The notes: generated by a model from the sequence alone, not told the origin. A DNA stretch of 64,000 nt from Altererythrobacter sp. C41 (GCF_016803135.1 NZ_JAEVFE010000005.1:145184-209183), one strand, 5' to 3'; positions 52,018 to 61,142 are shown, counted from the stretch's first letter. Made by a program: numbers and translations.

Positions 52018-54327
52018 ATGAATCACACCAAGTATGGGAATTTCGGAGCATCGCGGATCACCCTGGCGGCCGTTGCGGCGGCCTCGGCCCTCTGGGGCAC
52101 CACATCGGCGCAAGCCTCCGAGCAGCCGACGGAATCCGCACAGCCGGTCGCATCTGCCGACGCTGCCAATGAGCAGGCGAGTGCGACGGAAGAATACACC
52201 GGCCAGGATATCGTCGTCACCGCGCAGCGGCGCCCCGAGCGAATGCAGGATATTCCTGTTGCAGTCACGGCCTTCACCGAATCGACCATTCGCGAGCTGA
52301 ATCTGGACGACGCGATCTCCGTGTCGAAATATGTTCCTTCGATGATCTCGCAGAACAATGCGGGGCTTTCGACCGCGAACGCCTACTACCTTCGCGGTTT
52401 GGGCAACTCGCAGTCGGCGGCGACATTCGATCCGCCGGTCGGCACCTACGTCGACAACATCTACGTCGCACGTCAGAACGCCAACAACTACGCGTTCTTC
52501 GACACGGAGCGCGTCGAAGTCCTTCGCGGGCCGCAGGGCACGCTGTTCGGCCGCAACACGACCGGTGGCGCGATGTCGATCATCATGCGCAAGCCTTCGG
52601 ACGTCGCAGGCGCGAAGTTCGAGACTTCCTACGGCTCTTTCGATCGCGTCACCGCGAAGGCCATCGTGGACGTACCCCTGTCGGAAAGCGTCCTCACCAA
52701 GTGGTCGGCGTTCTATGTGAACGACGAAGGATATCTCAACAACATCACGACGGGTGAGAAGCTCAACGGTGAGCGCAGCTACGGTTTCCGCAGCGACTGG
52801 CGTTTCCTTCCGACGGACGAGCTGACCATCGATATCGCCGGCGAGTATACCTACAACAGCGGCACTTACCTGGGTGTGCGTTCGGAGCCGACGCCATCCT
52901 CGCGCTACGGCACGCCGAACACGCCGGTGTTTTACGAAACCGCCACGAACATGCGCAAGACGAGCTGCGATGGCGATCCGGTCGAAATCCTTCTGTCCAC
53001 TGGCAACGGGCTCTGCCAGCACACCGATGCCTACGCTGTTACGGCCAATGTCGCCTACGCGGCCGATGCCGGCACGCTCGAGGCGATCTTCGGCTGGCGG
53101 GATATGAAGCAGGGCTACATCAACAACTACACCGCCTCGGTGGTCAACAAGTACGCCGGCTTCATTCTCGCCGACTACAGCGAAAACAGCCAGGTTTCCG
53201 GCGAGTTGAAGTGGAGCAGCGACCTTCTCGACGGACGGTTGAAGTATGTCGGCGGGATCTTCTACCTCAAGGAGAACAACTCCCTCGCCAGCGCGGACTT
53301 TATGGGTGCTGCGGACGCGACCGCCTACAATCTCCTGAACGATCGCCACTTCGAGCAGGAAGTCGAAACGGCGGCCGCCTATCTGCAAGTCGACTATGAG
53401 CTGGTTCCCGCGCTGACCGCGACGGTTGGCGCACGCTATACCTGGGAATCGAAGAACCTCGACTTCTTCAAGTCGGAGCGCTTCCCCGGCCTCGGCTTCG
53501 ACAGCGCCGACGCGATCGCGGCTGGCGTGCCGCTGAAGATGACCGAGAAGCGGGTCACGCCGCGCTTCGCCCTGTCGTACAAGGCCACGCCCGACATCAT
53601 CATCTTCGGCTCGGTCACCAACGGCTTCAAATCGGGCGGCTGGAACGGCACGTCGGCCAAGGCGACGCAGGTCCTGCCGTTCCGCCCCGAAGTGACCTGG
53701 TCTTACGAGGCAGGCTTCAAGTCGGACCTGTTCAACCGCAAGCTGCGCCTGAACGGAACGTTCTATCTCGCCGATACGAAGGATCTGCAGATCACTTCGG
53801 GCATCATCATCCCCCCGGATCCTGCGATCATCAGTCTGGCGCGTAACGCTGGCAAGCTGCGCGCCTACGGATTCGAATGGGAAACCGCCTATAATCCGAA
53901 CCGCAATCTCAACATCTTCCTCAACGGCTCGCTCAACCACGGCGAGTATCTTTCGACCGTGGTGACGCCGGGCGTTCCCGACAACCTCCAGGTGACCACC
54001 GAGACCGTTCCCGTGCGCGTGCCCAAGCTTCAGCTTGCGGGAGGTGCGACGTACAAGGTGCCGGTCGATGCGCTTGGCGGCGATCTCGGCCTGACGGCCG
54101 CCTATCGCCACAATTCACCCTACTTCGTTTCGCTGTTGAACACCGCGAAGACCGGTCCCGAGGACTTCGTGGATCTCACGTTCACCTACGATCACGAAGA
54201 TGGCCAATGGGGTGCATCGTTCGGCATCACGAACCTGACCAACGAGGAAACGATCACTGCGAACTTCCTTTCGTTGTTCCCCGGCGATCCGCGCCGCTAC
54301 ACGGGTCGCATCTGGTTCAACTTCTGA
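52018..54327 (+). CDS. TonB-dependent outer-membrane receptor of the catabolic island
   Basis: The 769-residue receptor has a signal peptide ending TTSAQA (about residues 25-30), a low-complexity stretch, the TonB box QDIVVTAQRRPERMQDIPVA, and the plug motifs SKYVPSMIS, YYLRGLGNSQ and VEVLRGPQGTLFGRNTTGGA. The barrel ends RYTGRIWFNF. This is the plug type common for hydrophobic or complex organic substrates in sphingomonads. GAAGGGAG precedes ATG 52018. Its closeness to the MFS gene and operator D points to inducible uptake of the island's growth substrate. Confidence 0.93.
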   Translation: MNHTKYGNFGASRITLAAVAAASALWGTTSAQASEQPTESAQPVASADAANEQASATEEYTGQDIVVTAQRRPERMQDIPVAVTAFTESTIRELNLDDAISVSKYVPSMISQNNAGLSTANAYYLRGLGNSQSAATFDPPVGTYVDNIYVARQNANNYAFFDTERVEVLRGPQGTLFGRNTTGGAMSIIMRKPSDVAGAKFETSYGSFDRVTAKAIVDVPLSESVLTKWSAFYVNDEGYLNNITTGEKLNGERSYGFRSDWRFLPTDELTIDIAGEYTYNSGTYLGVRSEPTPSSRYGTPNTPVFYETATNMRKTSCDGDPVEILLSTGNGLCQHTDAYAVTANVAYAADAGTLEAIFGWRDMKQGYINNYTASVVNKYAGFILADYSENSQVSGELKWSSDLLDGRLKYVGGIFYLKENNSLASADFMGAADATAYNLLNDRHFEQEVETAAAYLQVDYELVPALTATVGARYTWESKNLDFFKSERFPGLGFDSADAIAAGVPLKMTEKRVTPRFALSYKATPDIIIFGSVTNGFKSGGWNGTSAKATQVLPFRPEVTWSYEAGFKSDLFNRKLRLNGTFYLADTKDLQITSGIIIPPDPAIISLARNAGKLRAYGFEWETAYNPNRNLNIFLNGSLNHGEYLSTVVTPGVPDNLQVTTETVPVRVPKLQLAGGATYKVPVDALGGDLGLTAAYRHNSPYFVSLLNTAKTGPEDFVDLTFTYDHEDGQWGASFGITNLTNEETITANFLSLFPGDPRRYTGRIWFNF

Positions 54328-54353
54328 CGTATGTTCCGTGACCGGAACGACGA

Positions 54354-54381
54354 TGGGGCCGCCGGCAGGCGGCCCCAATTT
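54354..54381 (+). terminator. Terminator after the island TonB receptor
   Basis: A perfect 10-bp stem TGGGGCCGCC / GGCGGCCCCA with loop GGCA is followed by ATTTC. It lies 26 bases after the receptor stop codon. Confidence 0.8.
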
Positions 54382-54467
54382 CGTGACCGGCGCATGTGAC
54401 ATCCGGCCCACGACGGACCTGCGGATTGCGGGCAACGCAAAACAAGTAACGAATTGAGGAACGGCCA

Positions 54468-55481
54468 ATGAAAGCATTTCAGATCGGCGAACAGAACGGT
54501 GTCGATGCCCTTACGGCGGTGACACGGCCTGAGCCGGTGGCCGGTCGCGGGGAAGTCCTGGTCGCGCCGCGGTTCGCGAGCCTGAACAATCGGGATCTTC
54601 AGATCGTCCAGGGCGCCTATGGCGCGAAGAAGGCGGCGGAGCGGATCCCGATGTCCGAAGGCGTCGGCACCGTTCTCGCTGTCGGAGAAGGCGTAAGCGG
54701 CGTCGATCTCGGCGACCGTGTGATCTGCGGACATTTCGTCAATTGGACCGGGGGTGCCTTCGGCTACCACGCCTTCGGCCACGACATCGGCGTCACTCAC
54801 GATGGCTGGCTTGCGGAGAAAGTCGTATTGCCCGCGTCCGCGGTCGTGCGCGTTCCCGATGGGCTTAACGACCTCCAGGCCGCTCCCCTGGCCGCCGCCG
54901 GCCTGACGGCGTGGAACGCGGTGGTCGAAGTGGGCAAAGTTAAGGCGGGCGACACCGTCCTCTGCCTGGGCACCGGCGGGGTCGCGATCTACGCATTGCA
55001 GATCGCCAAGGCCCACGGCGCGCGGGTGGCGATCACCTCCTCCAGCGACGAGAAGCTCGAACTCGCACGCACACTCGGCGCCGATATCACGATCAATTAT
55101 CGCGCCACGCCCGAATGGGGCGCCGAGCTCATGACCCGTACCGGCAATGCGGGTGCCGACATCGTCGTGGAGACGGGTGGTCAGGGCACACTGGGTCAAT
55201 CGATCGCGGCGGCGGCGGTGAACGCCCGCATCCCGATCATCGGGGTGACGGCAGGAATGGGGGCCACGATCTCCAACTACGGAACGATCATCGGCAAGAA
55301 CCTGGTCCTGCGCGGCATTGCCAACGGAAGCCGCGCCATGCTGGTCGACTTCGTCCGCGCGGTCGACGCGAACGGCATCGAACCGGTCGTCCAGAAGACG
55401 TTCCCGTTCGACGAGGCGCCCGCCGCCTACGCCTACCTCGCCTCCGCCGAGCATGTCGGCAAGGTCTTGATCGAATTCTGA
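54468..55481 (+). CDS. MDR-family NAD(P)-dependent dehydrogenase 2
   Basis: The 337-residue medium-chain dehydrogenase/reductase has the GroES-like N terminus (LNNRDLQIVQGAYG), SEGVGTVLAVGEGVSGVDLGDRV, and the nucleotide-binding motif CLGTGGVAIYALQIAKAHGA (about residues 165-184). No structural zinc lobe is seen, so quinone-oxidoreductase or enoyl-reductase activity is more likely than zinc alcohol dehydrogenase activity. GAGGA precedes the ATG. The stop is one base before the GTG of the MmgE/PrpD gene, showing an operon. Confidence 0.87.
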   Translation: MKAFQIGEQNGVDALTAVTRPEPVAGRGEVLVAPRFASLNNRDLQIVQGAYGAKKAAERIPMSEGVGTVLAVGEGVSGVDLGDRVICGHFVNWTGGAFGYHAFGHDIGVTHDGWLAEKVVLPASAVVRVPDGLNDLQAAPLAAAGLTAWNAVVEVGKVKAGDTVLCLGTGGVAIYALQIAKAHGARVAITSSSDEKLELARTLGADITINYRATPEWGAELMTRTGNAGADIVVETGGQGTLGQSIAAAAVNARIPIIGVTAGMGATISNYGTIIGKNLVLRGIANGSRAMLVDFVRAVDANGIEPVVQKTFPFDEAPAAYAYLASAEHVGKVLIEF

Positions 55482-55482
55482 C

Positions 55483-56841
55483 GTGAACGCGGCGCACCGC
55501 CTGGTCGAACATGCACTGGCGGTCACCTGGGTCGATCTGCCCGGGTCCGCGCGCCAGGCTGCGCGCAATTTCCTGCACGACAGCCTTGCTGTAGGCATCG
55601 CCGGACGTAACGCGCCGCTGGCGGACGCTGCCTTTTCCGCTGCACAGACGTGGAGCGGCGCAGGCGGCACGGCTTTCGTCCTGGGCCGTCCGGGCGAGCG
55701 CCTCACACGGCCCCATGCAGCATTCGTGAACGCGTACCAGATCCATTCGCAGGAATACGACTGCGTCCATGAGCCTGCAGTTGCGCACCCTATGGCCACT
55801 GTCGGTGCCGTGCTGCTCGCGGAAAGCAGCCGAGCGCCTGCGTCGGGCGGAGATTTCCTCGCTGCAATGGTGGCGGGCATCGATATCGTCGCCACGCTCG
55901 GCGTGGCTGTCTCCTCGCCGCTCAAGTTCTTTCGCCCGGCAACGGCGGGTATCTTCGGATCGATCGGCGCCTTATGCCGCCTGCGGCGCCTCCCGCCCGA
56001 CGTTTCGCGCCATGCGTTCGGCTATGGCTTGGCCTTTGCGAGCGGCACGATGCAGGCGCATATCGAGGGAAAGCCGACACTGGCCGTACAGGTAGCCGCT
56101 GCTGCGCGCTCCGCGATCGAAGCGGTCGATCTTGCATGCGCGGGCTTCGAGGGACCGGACGCGTCGATCGACGGGCCGTTCGGTTACCTGTCCTTGTTCG
56201 AGGACGAGGTCGATCCGGCCGCGGCACTCGCAGAGTTGGGAAAGCGCCACCGCGTTGAGGAATTGAGCTGGAAGCCGTTCCCAACGGGCCGCGCTGCACA
56301 TGGAGCCATCACCGCCCTGCAGATGCTGATCGCCCGACACGGCATCACTCCGGATAATCTCGAGCGCTTCGAATACAGCGCGCCGCCGCTCATCTACCGG
56401 CTCGTAGGGCGCCGGCCGGTCCCAGGGATGAGCGTCGCTTACGCGCGCCTGTGCTTCGCCTGGCTGGGCGCAGTCGTGTTGACGCGGGGAACGATCGATC
56501 TTGCCGACTTCACCGGCGAGGCCTTGAGCGACCCTGCCCTGCTCGCGCTCGCCAGGAAGATCGAAGTCAAGGCTGATGCAAATCCGGATCAGGCCGCGTT
56601 CGTGCCCGCCGCTGCCACTGCGATAATGAAAAACGGTCGGCGTCACAGCCAGGCTGTCGATCGCCAGTTCGGCTCGCCGGAAGCGCCCCTGAGTCGCGAA
56701 GAGCATTTGGCTAAGGCACGCCGCTCTCTCGAATTCGGCGGCCTGCCGGGCAGGCATGCAGAACTGGCCGATCTGATCGACGACTTCGAGAACCTGGACG
56801 ACGTGGCGGCCGCGCTCCTTCGAGTGATCGAGCCTGTCTGA
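55483..56841 (+). CDS. MmgE/PrpD-family protein
   Basis: The 452-residue protein belongs to the MmgE/PrpD family, which includes 2-methylcitrate dehydratase, cis-aconitate decarboxylase and other lyases or epimerases of tricarboxylates. Family traits are RQAARNFLHDSLAVGIAGR, HAAFVNAYQIHSQEYDCVHE with AVAHPMATVGAV (about residues 83-106), and the SWKPFPTGRAAHGAITAL block. The start is GTG at 55483. The substrate in this island is unknown; decarboxylation or dehydration of a branched dicarboxylate would fit. Confidence 0.88.
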   Translation: MNAAHRLVEHALAVTWVDLPGSARQAARNFLHDSLAVGIAGRNAPLADAAFSAAQTWSGAGGTAFVLGRPGERLTRPHAAFVNAYQIHSQEYDCVHEPAVAHPMATVGAVLLAESSRAPASGGDFLAAMVAGIDIVATLGVAVSSPLKFFRPATAGIFGSIGALCRLRRLPPDVSRHAFGYGLAFASGTMQAHIEGKPTLAVQVAAAARSAIEAVDLACAGFEGPDASIDGPFGYLSLFEDEVDPAAALAELGKRHRVEELSWKPFPTGRAAHGAITALQMLIARHGITPDNLERFEYSAPPLIYRLVGRRPVPGMSVAYARLCFAWLGAVVLTRGTIDLADFTGEALSDPALLALARKIEVKADANPDQAAFVPAAATAIMKNGRRHSQAVDRQFGSPEAPLSREEHLAKARRSLEFGGLPGRHAELADLIDDFENLDDVAAALLRVIEPV

Positions 56842-56847
56842 CGAACG

Positions 56848-56884
56848 CGGTCGGCCCCTCGTCCGCGGGACGCGAGGCCGACCG
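56848..56884. terminator. Bidirectional hairpin between convergent genes
   Basis: CGGTCGGCC (56848-56856) pairs with GGCCGACCG (56876-56884), with further partial pairing inside. It lies between the MmgE/PrpD stop (56841) and the convergent SDR stop (56891). Confidence 0.65.
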
Positions 56885-56890
56885 GATACT

Positions 56891-57727
56891 TTAGTGCGGC
56901 TCCTCCCCGCCCGAAACATTCATCGATTCGGCGGTGATATAGGCGGCCGCGTCCTGACACAGGAATGCGACCGCGTTGGCGGTATCCTGCGGAACGCCGG
57001 GGCGGCCCATCGGAATACGCGCTGCCATGTCGGCCAGATACTGCTCGAGACTCTTGCCCTGCCGCTCGGCGAAATAGCTGTTCTGCCAGGCGCCGAGACC
57101 GGTGGTCACATGGTTCGGACAAACGTTGTTCACGGTGATGCCGTGCGCTCCCAGTTCGATCGCCGCCGAACGGACGAGTCCGACCAGCCCGTGCTTGGAT
57201 GCGGTATAGGCCTGGGCGCAGGGGAAGCCGCTTTTCGCCGCCTGGCTCGCAATATTGATGATGCGTCCTCCGCGGCCTTGCGCGACCATGCGTTCGGCGG
57301 CGGCACGCAAGCCATAGAAGGCGCCGGTCAGGTTGACGTCTATGACGGCGGTCCAGTCGCTCGGCGCCAGGTCGAGCATCGGCTTCATGATGTAGCCGAT
57401 GCCGGCGTTGTTGACCCATATGTCGAGCGATCCGTGCGTCTCGACAGCGTGGTCCGCCAGCGCCTGCACCTCGTCCCAGTTGCGGACGTCGCAGGCCTTC
57501 GCGGACACTGCGACGCCGGACGCTTGAATCGCCGCGGCGATTTCCGCCATCTCGGACGAGCCTCCGATCATCGAATCGGGAGTCGCGGCATCGCGGGAAG
57601 TGCCGATATCCGACAACACGATGTTGGCGCCGTCCTCCGCCAGGCGTAGCGCAATGGCTTCGCCAAGGCCGCCCTTGCGGCCCGACCCTGTGATGACCGC
57701 CGTACGCCCCTCGAGCGGCCGGGTCAT
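56891..57727 (-). CDS. Short-chain dehydrogenase/reductase
   Basis: The 278-residue SDR has the cofactor motif VITGSGRKGGLGEAI (about residues 12-26), a DIG acidic end favouring NAD(H), NNAGIG (about 99-104), the catalytic Ser region IINIASQAAKSG and YTASKHG with the Tyr/Lys pair (about 168-174). The C-terminal end AAAYITAESMNVSGGEEPH is typical. It oxidises or reduces a hydroxyl/oxo group. It overlaps the HapK-like gene upstream by ATGA. Confidence 0.9.
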   Translation of the reverse strand: MTRPLEGRTAVITGSGRKGGLGEAIALRLAEDGANIVLSDIGTSRDAATPDSMIGGSSEMAEIAAAIQASGVAVSAKACDVRNWDEVQALADHAVETHGSLDIWVNNAGIGYIMKPMLDLAPSDWTAVIDVNLTGAFYGLRAAAERMVAQGRGGRIINIASQAAKSGFPCAQAYTASKHGLVGLVRSAAIELGAHGITVNNVCPNHVTTGLGAWQNSYFAERQGKSLEQYLADMAARIPMGRPGVPQDTANAVAFLCQDAAAYITAESMNVSGGEEPH

Positions 57728-58041
57728 CGTGCGTCCTCGATGTCGCGGGTCAGGATGAAGACCGGATCGGCCCATTCCTGAAATTCGGCTGCGATGCGGC
57801 CCATCGCTTCCGTGGCGACCTCCTTGCCGAACACGTCCATGTCCGCAACGTCGATGATCTCGATATAGTCGTATGGTGGGCGCGCGTCGCTTCCCAGCAC
57901 GCCGGTCGTCTGGAACACGGAGAACGCAGAGACCGACTCGAGCGAGCGGACTGTCGGAAGGTCGGTCGCCAGGGCCCAGCGTTCATAATCCGCAGCGCTT
58001 TTCCCGGGTTTGAGGTGCAAGAGTACGATAATCTTGGTCAT
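57724..58041 (-). CDS. HapK-like (REDY/Dabb-type) small protein
   Basis: The 105-residue protein has a ferredoxin-like alpha+beta pattern, starting MTKIIVLLHLKPGKSAADYE, then YERWALATDLPTVRSLESV and YDYIEIIDVADMDVFGKEV. It resembles the REDY-like family, named from HapK of the Hahella prodigiosin cluster, which sits in the wider dimeric alpha-beta-barrel group of small cyclases, isomerases and monooxygenases. It is first in the operon with the SDR gene (ATGA overlap) and divergent from the methyltransferase gene. Exact reaction unknown. Confidence 0.7.
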   Translation of the reverse strand: MTKIIVLLHLKPGKSAADYERWALATDLPTVRSLESVSAFSVFQTTGVLGSDARPPYDYIEIIDVADMDVFGKEVATEAMGRIAAEFQEWADPVFILTRDIEDAR

Positions 58042-58075
58042 GCTTGCGCATCTCCTTGGCATTCGGGTTCGGAGG

Positions 58076-58102
58076 TGTCATATTGTCCTAATCATATATC
58101 AA
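58076..58102. promoter_or_regulatory. Island operator candidate E (divergent promoter region)
   Basis: TGTCATATTGTCC (58076-58088) and ATATATCAA (58094-58102) lie between the HapK-like and methyltransferase genes. The reverse complement is almost the same as operator D at 51953-51982. Confidence 0.55.
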
Positions 58103-58124
58103 ACGGCAGGAAAGCGCATTCGAC

Positions 58125-59342
58125 ATGACCATCGCAAATGCATCTGCTCAGCAGGCCTACGAAGGCCCGCCGGATTATCGCGTCATCGGCCGTCACGGCG
58201 TGTTCCCGGAAACCACGCACGACGAGATCGAGCGGATCAATTTCCTGGCGCAGATGAACCGCCATCTGTCCGCACGGGTAGTCCCGAGCGTGCATGACGC
58301 GTACGAACGGCGGGTTTCTCCCGCCTTCGAAAAGGCAAATGGCCGCTCCATCGCCGATCGGCACGAGGCACGCCGCGAACTCCTGAAGGATCCGATGTTC
58401 CGCCTGTGGTCGGCGCTTCGCCGGATGACGATGGAACAGCGCCAGCAGGCCGGGCGGTGGACTGCCATAAGGCAGCGCGAAGCGCTGGCCGCAAAAGCGG
58501 CAGCCTTGATCGGAGACGACGATCGGCTGCAGCTCGACCCTGCGGTGGAGATTCCCCGCTATGTCTCTGCGGTCGATCATCACTGCATGCCGGGAAGCTA
58601 CCACACCGAATATTTCCCGGGCGACGTGACCAACGGGGCGAACTACGACCATGCGGGTTTCGTCACGACCGCAGGCCTGCTGGGCAAGTTCTCGGACGGC
58701 GGCGGCCATGCCGTGGTCAACTGGGTCCGCCGCAACTATCCCGATTTTGCGCCCAAGCGCATTCTCGAGATCGGCGGCACGGTCGGTCACTCCAGTTTGC
58801 CGATCGCTCAGGCCTACCCCGATGCGGACATGACGGTGACCGATCTCGGCGTCCCGGTGCTGCGCTACGGGCTGGCGCGCGCCAAGTCTCTGGGTGTCGA
58901 CAACATCCGCTTCGTTCAGGCGAGCGGAGAGGACCTGTCGCGCTTTCCCGACGCGAGTTTCGACTGGATTCAGACGACGATGTTCCTGCACGAATTGTCG
59001 AATTCGGCGCTGGCGAACATCTTGCGTGAGACGCGGCGCCTGCTGCGCCCGGGCGGGCTCGTTCTCCACGTCGAGCAGCCGCAATATTCGCCCGACATGC
59101 CGCTATTCGAGCAGGTCATGCGCGACTGGGATGCCTTCTACAACAACGAACCGTTCTGGAGCCGCATGCACGAGCTCGATCTCGACCAGGCGATGGTCGA
59201 CGCCGGTTTCGACCGCGACAAGTTGATCCACGGCGGAGTGACGGGGGTGGTGGATAAGGAGCTGTTCCCCGACGCAGCCGAGGACGACACCGAGGATTAC
59301 GGCCGCAAGGCAGCATGGCATGTGATCGGAGCGACGGTCTGA
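58125..59342 (+). CDS. SAM-dependent class I methyltransferase with long N-terminal domain
   Basis: The 405-residue protein has an unassigned helical N-terminal half (about residues 1-200). A Rossmann methyltransferase domain follows with ILEIGGTVGHSSLPIAQAYP (motif I, about 217-236), MTVTDLG, DASFDWIQTTMFLHE and the LRETRRLLRPGGLVLHVEQP motif. The first Gly-rich motif reads EIGGTVGHS, which departs a little from ExGxGxG. Methyltransferases are unusual in pure degradation clusters; O-demethylation or a corrinoid-free transfer is possible. It is coupled to the next gene by TGATG. Confidence 0.85.
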   Translation: MTIANASAQQAYEGPPDYRVIGRHGVFPETTHDEIERINFLAQMNRHLSARVVPSVHDAYERRVSPAFEKANGRSIADRHEARRELLKDPMFRLWSALRRMTMEQRQQAGRWTAIRQREALAAKAAALIGDDDRLQLDPAVEIPRYVSAVDHHCMPGSYHTEYFPGDVTNGANYDHAGFVTTAGLLGKFSDGGGHAVVNWVRRNYPDFAPKRILEIGGTVGHSSLPIAQAYPDADMTVTDLGVPVLRYGLARAKSLGVDNIRFVQASGEDLSRFPDASFDWIQTTMFLHELSNSALANILRETRRLLRPGGLVLHVEQPQYSPDMPLFEQVMRDWDAFYNNEPFWSRMHELDLDQAMVDAGFDRDKLIHGGVTGVVDKELFPDAAEDDTEDYGRKAAWHVIGATV

Positions 59343-59701
59343 TGAGTGTGAATGACGCAATTGCCGAAGCAGGCGCGAAGGCGGCGGGGAAACGCCCGTA
59401 TTTCCTGGATGAGGAAGCCGAAACGGTGCTCGCCATCACCATGGCCGCCGTTCAGGAGCTCGCGGTCGCTCGCCAGCGCATCGACACCCTGGAGCGTCTG
59501 CTGGAAGGCAAAGGCGTGCTCGACCGGTCCGAGATCGACGCCTTCGTTCCCGATCGGAATGCCGCTGCGGAACGCGCGCTGGCCAATCAGGAATTGATCG
59601 CGCGGGTTCTGCGCATCGTGCAGCAGCGCGGCGAGGCCGTCGATATCGCCAACGATCCGGCGTCCGAGGATGTCGCCGAAGAGATCGGCGCCGACAGTTG
59701 A
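59342..59701 (+). CDS. Small helical protein between methyltransferase and flavoprotein genes
   Basis: The 119-residue acidic protein is almost all helix, with a probable coiled coil at AVQELAVARQRIDTLERLLE (about residues 35-54) and an acidic tail. I recognise no domain. It overlaps the methyltransferase gene by TGATG and the flavoprotein gene by four bases, which suggests strict co-production. It may be a subunit or assembly factor of one of them. Confidence 0.75.
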   Translation: MSVNDAIAEAGAKAAGKRPYFLDEEAETVLAITMAAVQELAVARQRIDTLERLLEGKGVLDRSEIDAFVPDRNAAAERALANQELIARVLRIVQQRGEAVDIANDPASEDVAEEIGADS

Positions 59702-61077
59702 GCGAGTTCGAATTCTCGGTGCCGGTGCTGATCGCCGGCGCCGGAGCGTGTGGCGCCGCTGCTGCTCTCGCCGCCTCCGATGCGGGCCTCGATGCACTGG
59801 TCGTCGAGCGCGACGATCGACCCGGCGGGTCCACCGGAATGTCGCAAGGCCTGTTCTGCGCTGCCGGGACGACTTCGCAGAAGGAGAACGGCGTCAACGA
59901 CGACGCCGAGGTTTTCTTCGCGGATATCATGGAGAAATCGCGGGGACAGGCGGATCCGGTAATCGCCAGGACACTGGCCGAAGAAAGCGCGCCCACCTTC
60001 GAATGGCTGCGCAATGTGCATGCCCTGCCCTGGCAACTGGATACCAGCTTTCGCGCGTCGTACGGGAACAGCCGCCCAAGAGTGCATGGCTGGCCCGGAC
60101 ACGGCGGGCTCGACATGATTCAGCTCCTCCATCGCAGGATGAGCGACGCGGGCGTCGATGTCCTGATGGAGACGCGTCTCGTCGATATTTTCGACGATGG
60201 GCATGGCCGGGTCCGCGGAGCCGCATTGCAGCGTGCCGACGGGCAAGTCGAACGCATCGGCTGCGACGCGCTGATCCTGGCCTGCGGCGGGTTCGGCGCC
60301 AATCGTGCGATGACGGACCGCTACATGCCGGAAACGCGGGCGCTCCGCTACAATGGCCACGAAGGCAGCGAAGGCGACGCCATACGCCTGGGCGAAGGCT
60401 TGGGCGCGGCGTTGGGAGACATGGGCAGCTACCAGGGCTACGCGATGCTCACGGATCCCCAGGGCATATCCGTCCCGCCCCCCGTTCTGATAGACGGTGG
60501 CATTATCGTGAACCGGCACGGCGACAGGTTCACCGATGAATCGGAAGACATCGCGGGGATGGTGCACCCGCTTTCGAGCCAGCCCGGCAGCGGCGGCTGG
60601 GTGATCTACGATGCCGATATCGAGTCGGCTTGCGGGGGAATTCCCGAGCTCGCGCAACTCATCGCCTTGAACGCACACAAAACTGCCGAGCGGCTGGATG
60701 ACCTCGCGGGCGCGATCGGAGCCGATCCGGCACGCCTGACCGCCTCGGTCGACCATGCAAGGGAGGCCGCGGCGCGCGGCGCCCGGGATTCGTTCGGTCG
60801 CGACTGGGCAGGCGGCCACATCCTCCGCGCACCGTTCCGCGCCCTCAAGGTGATCGGGGCGATATACCACACGCAAGGGGGCCTGCAGATCGACCGGCAC
60901 GCCCGCGTTCTACGGCGCGACGGTCGCCCCTTCCCCAATCTATTTGCCGGCGGCGGCTCGGCGCGCTCGGTTTCCGGACCGTCGTCATGGGGATACCTGC
61001 CGGCCATGGGTCTGACCACCGCGGTGGTCCTCGGTCGCATCGCAGGGCGGTCCGCAGCTTCACTCCTCACGAGCTGA
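59698..61077 (+). CDS. FAD-dependent dehydrogenase (KstD/fumarate reductase-like)
   Basis: The 459-residue flavoprotein has the GxGxxG motif in VLIAGAGACGAAAALAAS (about residues 10-27), VERDDRPGGSTGMSQG, a second FAD contact LILACGGFGANRAM, VNRHGDRFTDES and the terminal PNLFAGGGSARSVSGPSSWG. It fits the FAD_binding_2 family of 3-ketosteroid dehydrogenases, urocanate and fumarate reductases. The start is TTG at 59698 inside the end of the upstream gene. It is somewhat short for the family. It should introduce or remove a double bond beside an oxo group. Confidence 0.87.
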   Translation: MSEFEFSVPVLIAGAGACGAAAALAASDAGLDALVVERDDRPGGSTGMSQGLFCAAGTTSQKENGVNDDAEVFFADIMEKSRGQADPVIARTLAEESAPTFEWLRNVHALPWQLDTSFRASYGNSRPRVHGWPGHGGLDMIQLLHRRMSDAGVDVLMETRLVDIFDDGHGRVRGAALQRADGQVERIGCDALILACGGFGANRAMTDRYMPETRALRYNGHEGSEGDAIRLGEGLGAALGDMGSYQGYAMLTDPQGISVPPPVLIDGGIIVNRHGDRFTDESEDIAGMVHPLSSQPGSGGWVIYDADIESACGGIPELAQLIALNAHKTAERLDDLAGAIGADPARLTASVDHAREAAARGARDSFGRDWAGGHILRAPFRALKVIGAIYHTQGGLQIDRHARVLRRDGRPFPNLFAGGGSARSVSGPSSWGYLPAMGLTTAVVLGRIAGRSAASLLTS

Positions 61078-61120
61078 CCTTCGGACTAGGGTTGCAGCGG
61101 AAGCTTGCAAGCTCCGATTT

Positions 61121-61142
61121 ATATGTCATAGTATTGATACAT
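61121..61142. promoter_or_regulatory. Island operator candidate F
   Basis: ATATGTCATA (61121-61130) and TTGATACAT (61134-61142) form an inverted pair in the 101-base gap before the second FAD oxidase gene. It has the clearest inverted half-sites of the six candidates. Confidence 0.55.

Noticed and set aside
51946..54111. 721-codon minus-strand frame opposite the island receptor
   Set aside because: It is a shadow of the receptor gene and reads through the operator region, which a real gene there would not favour.
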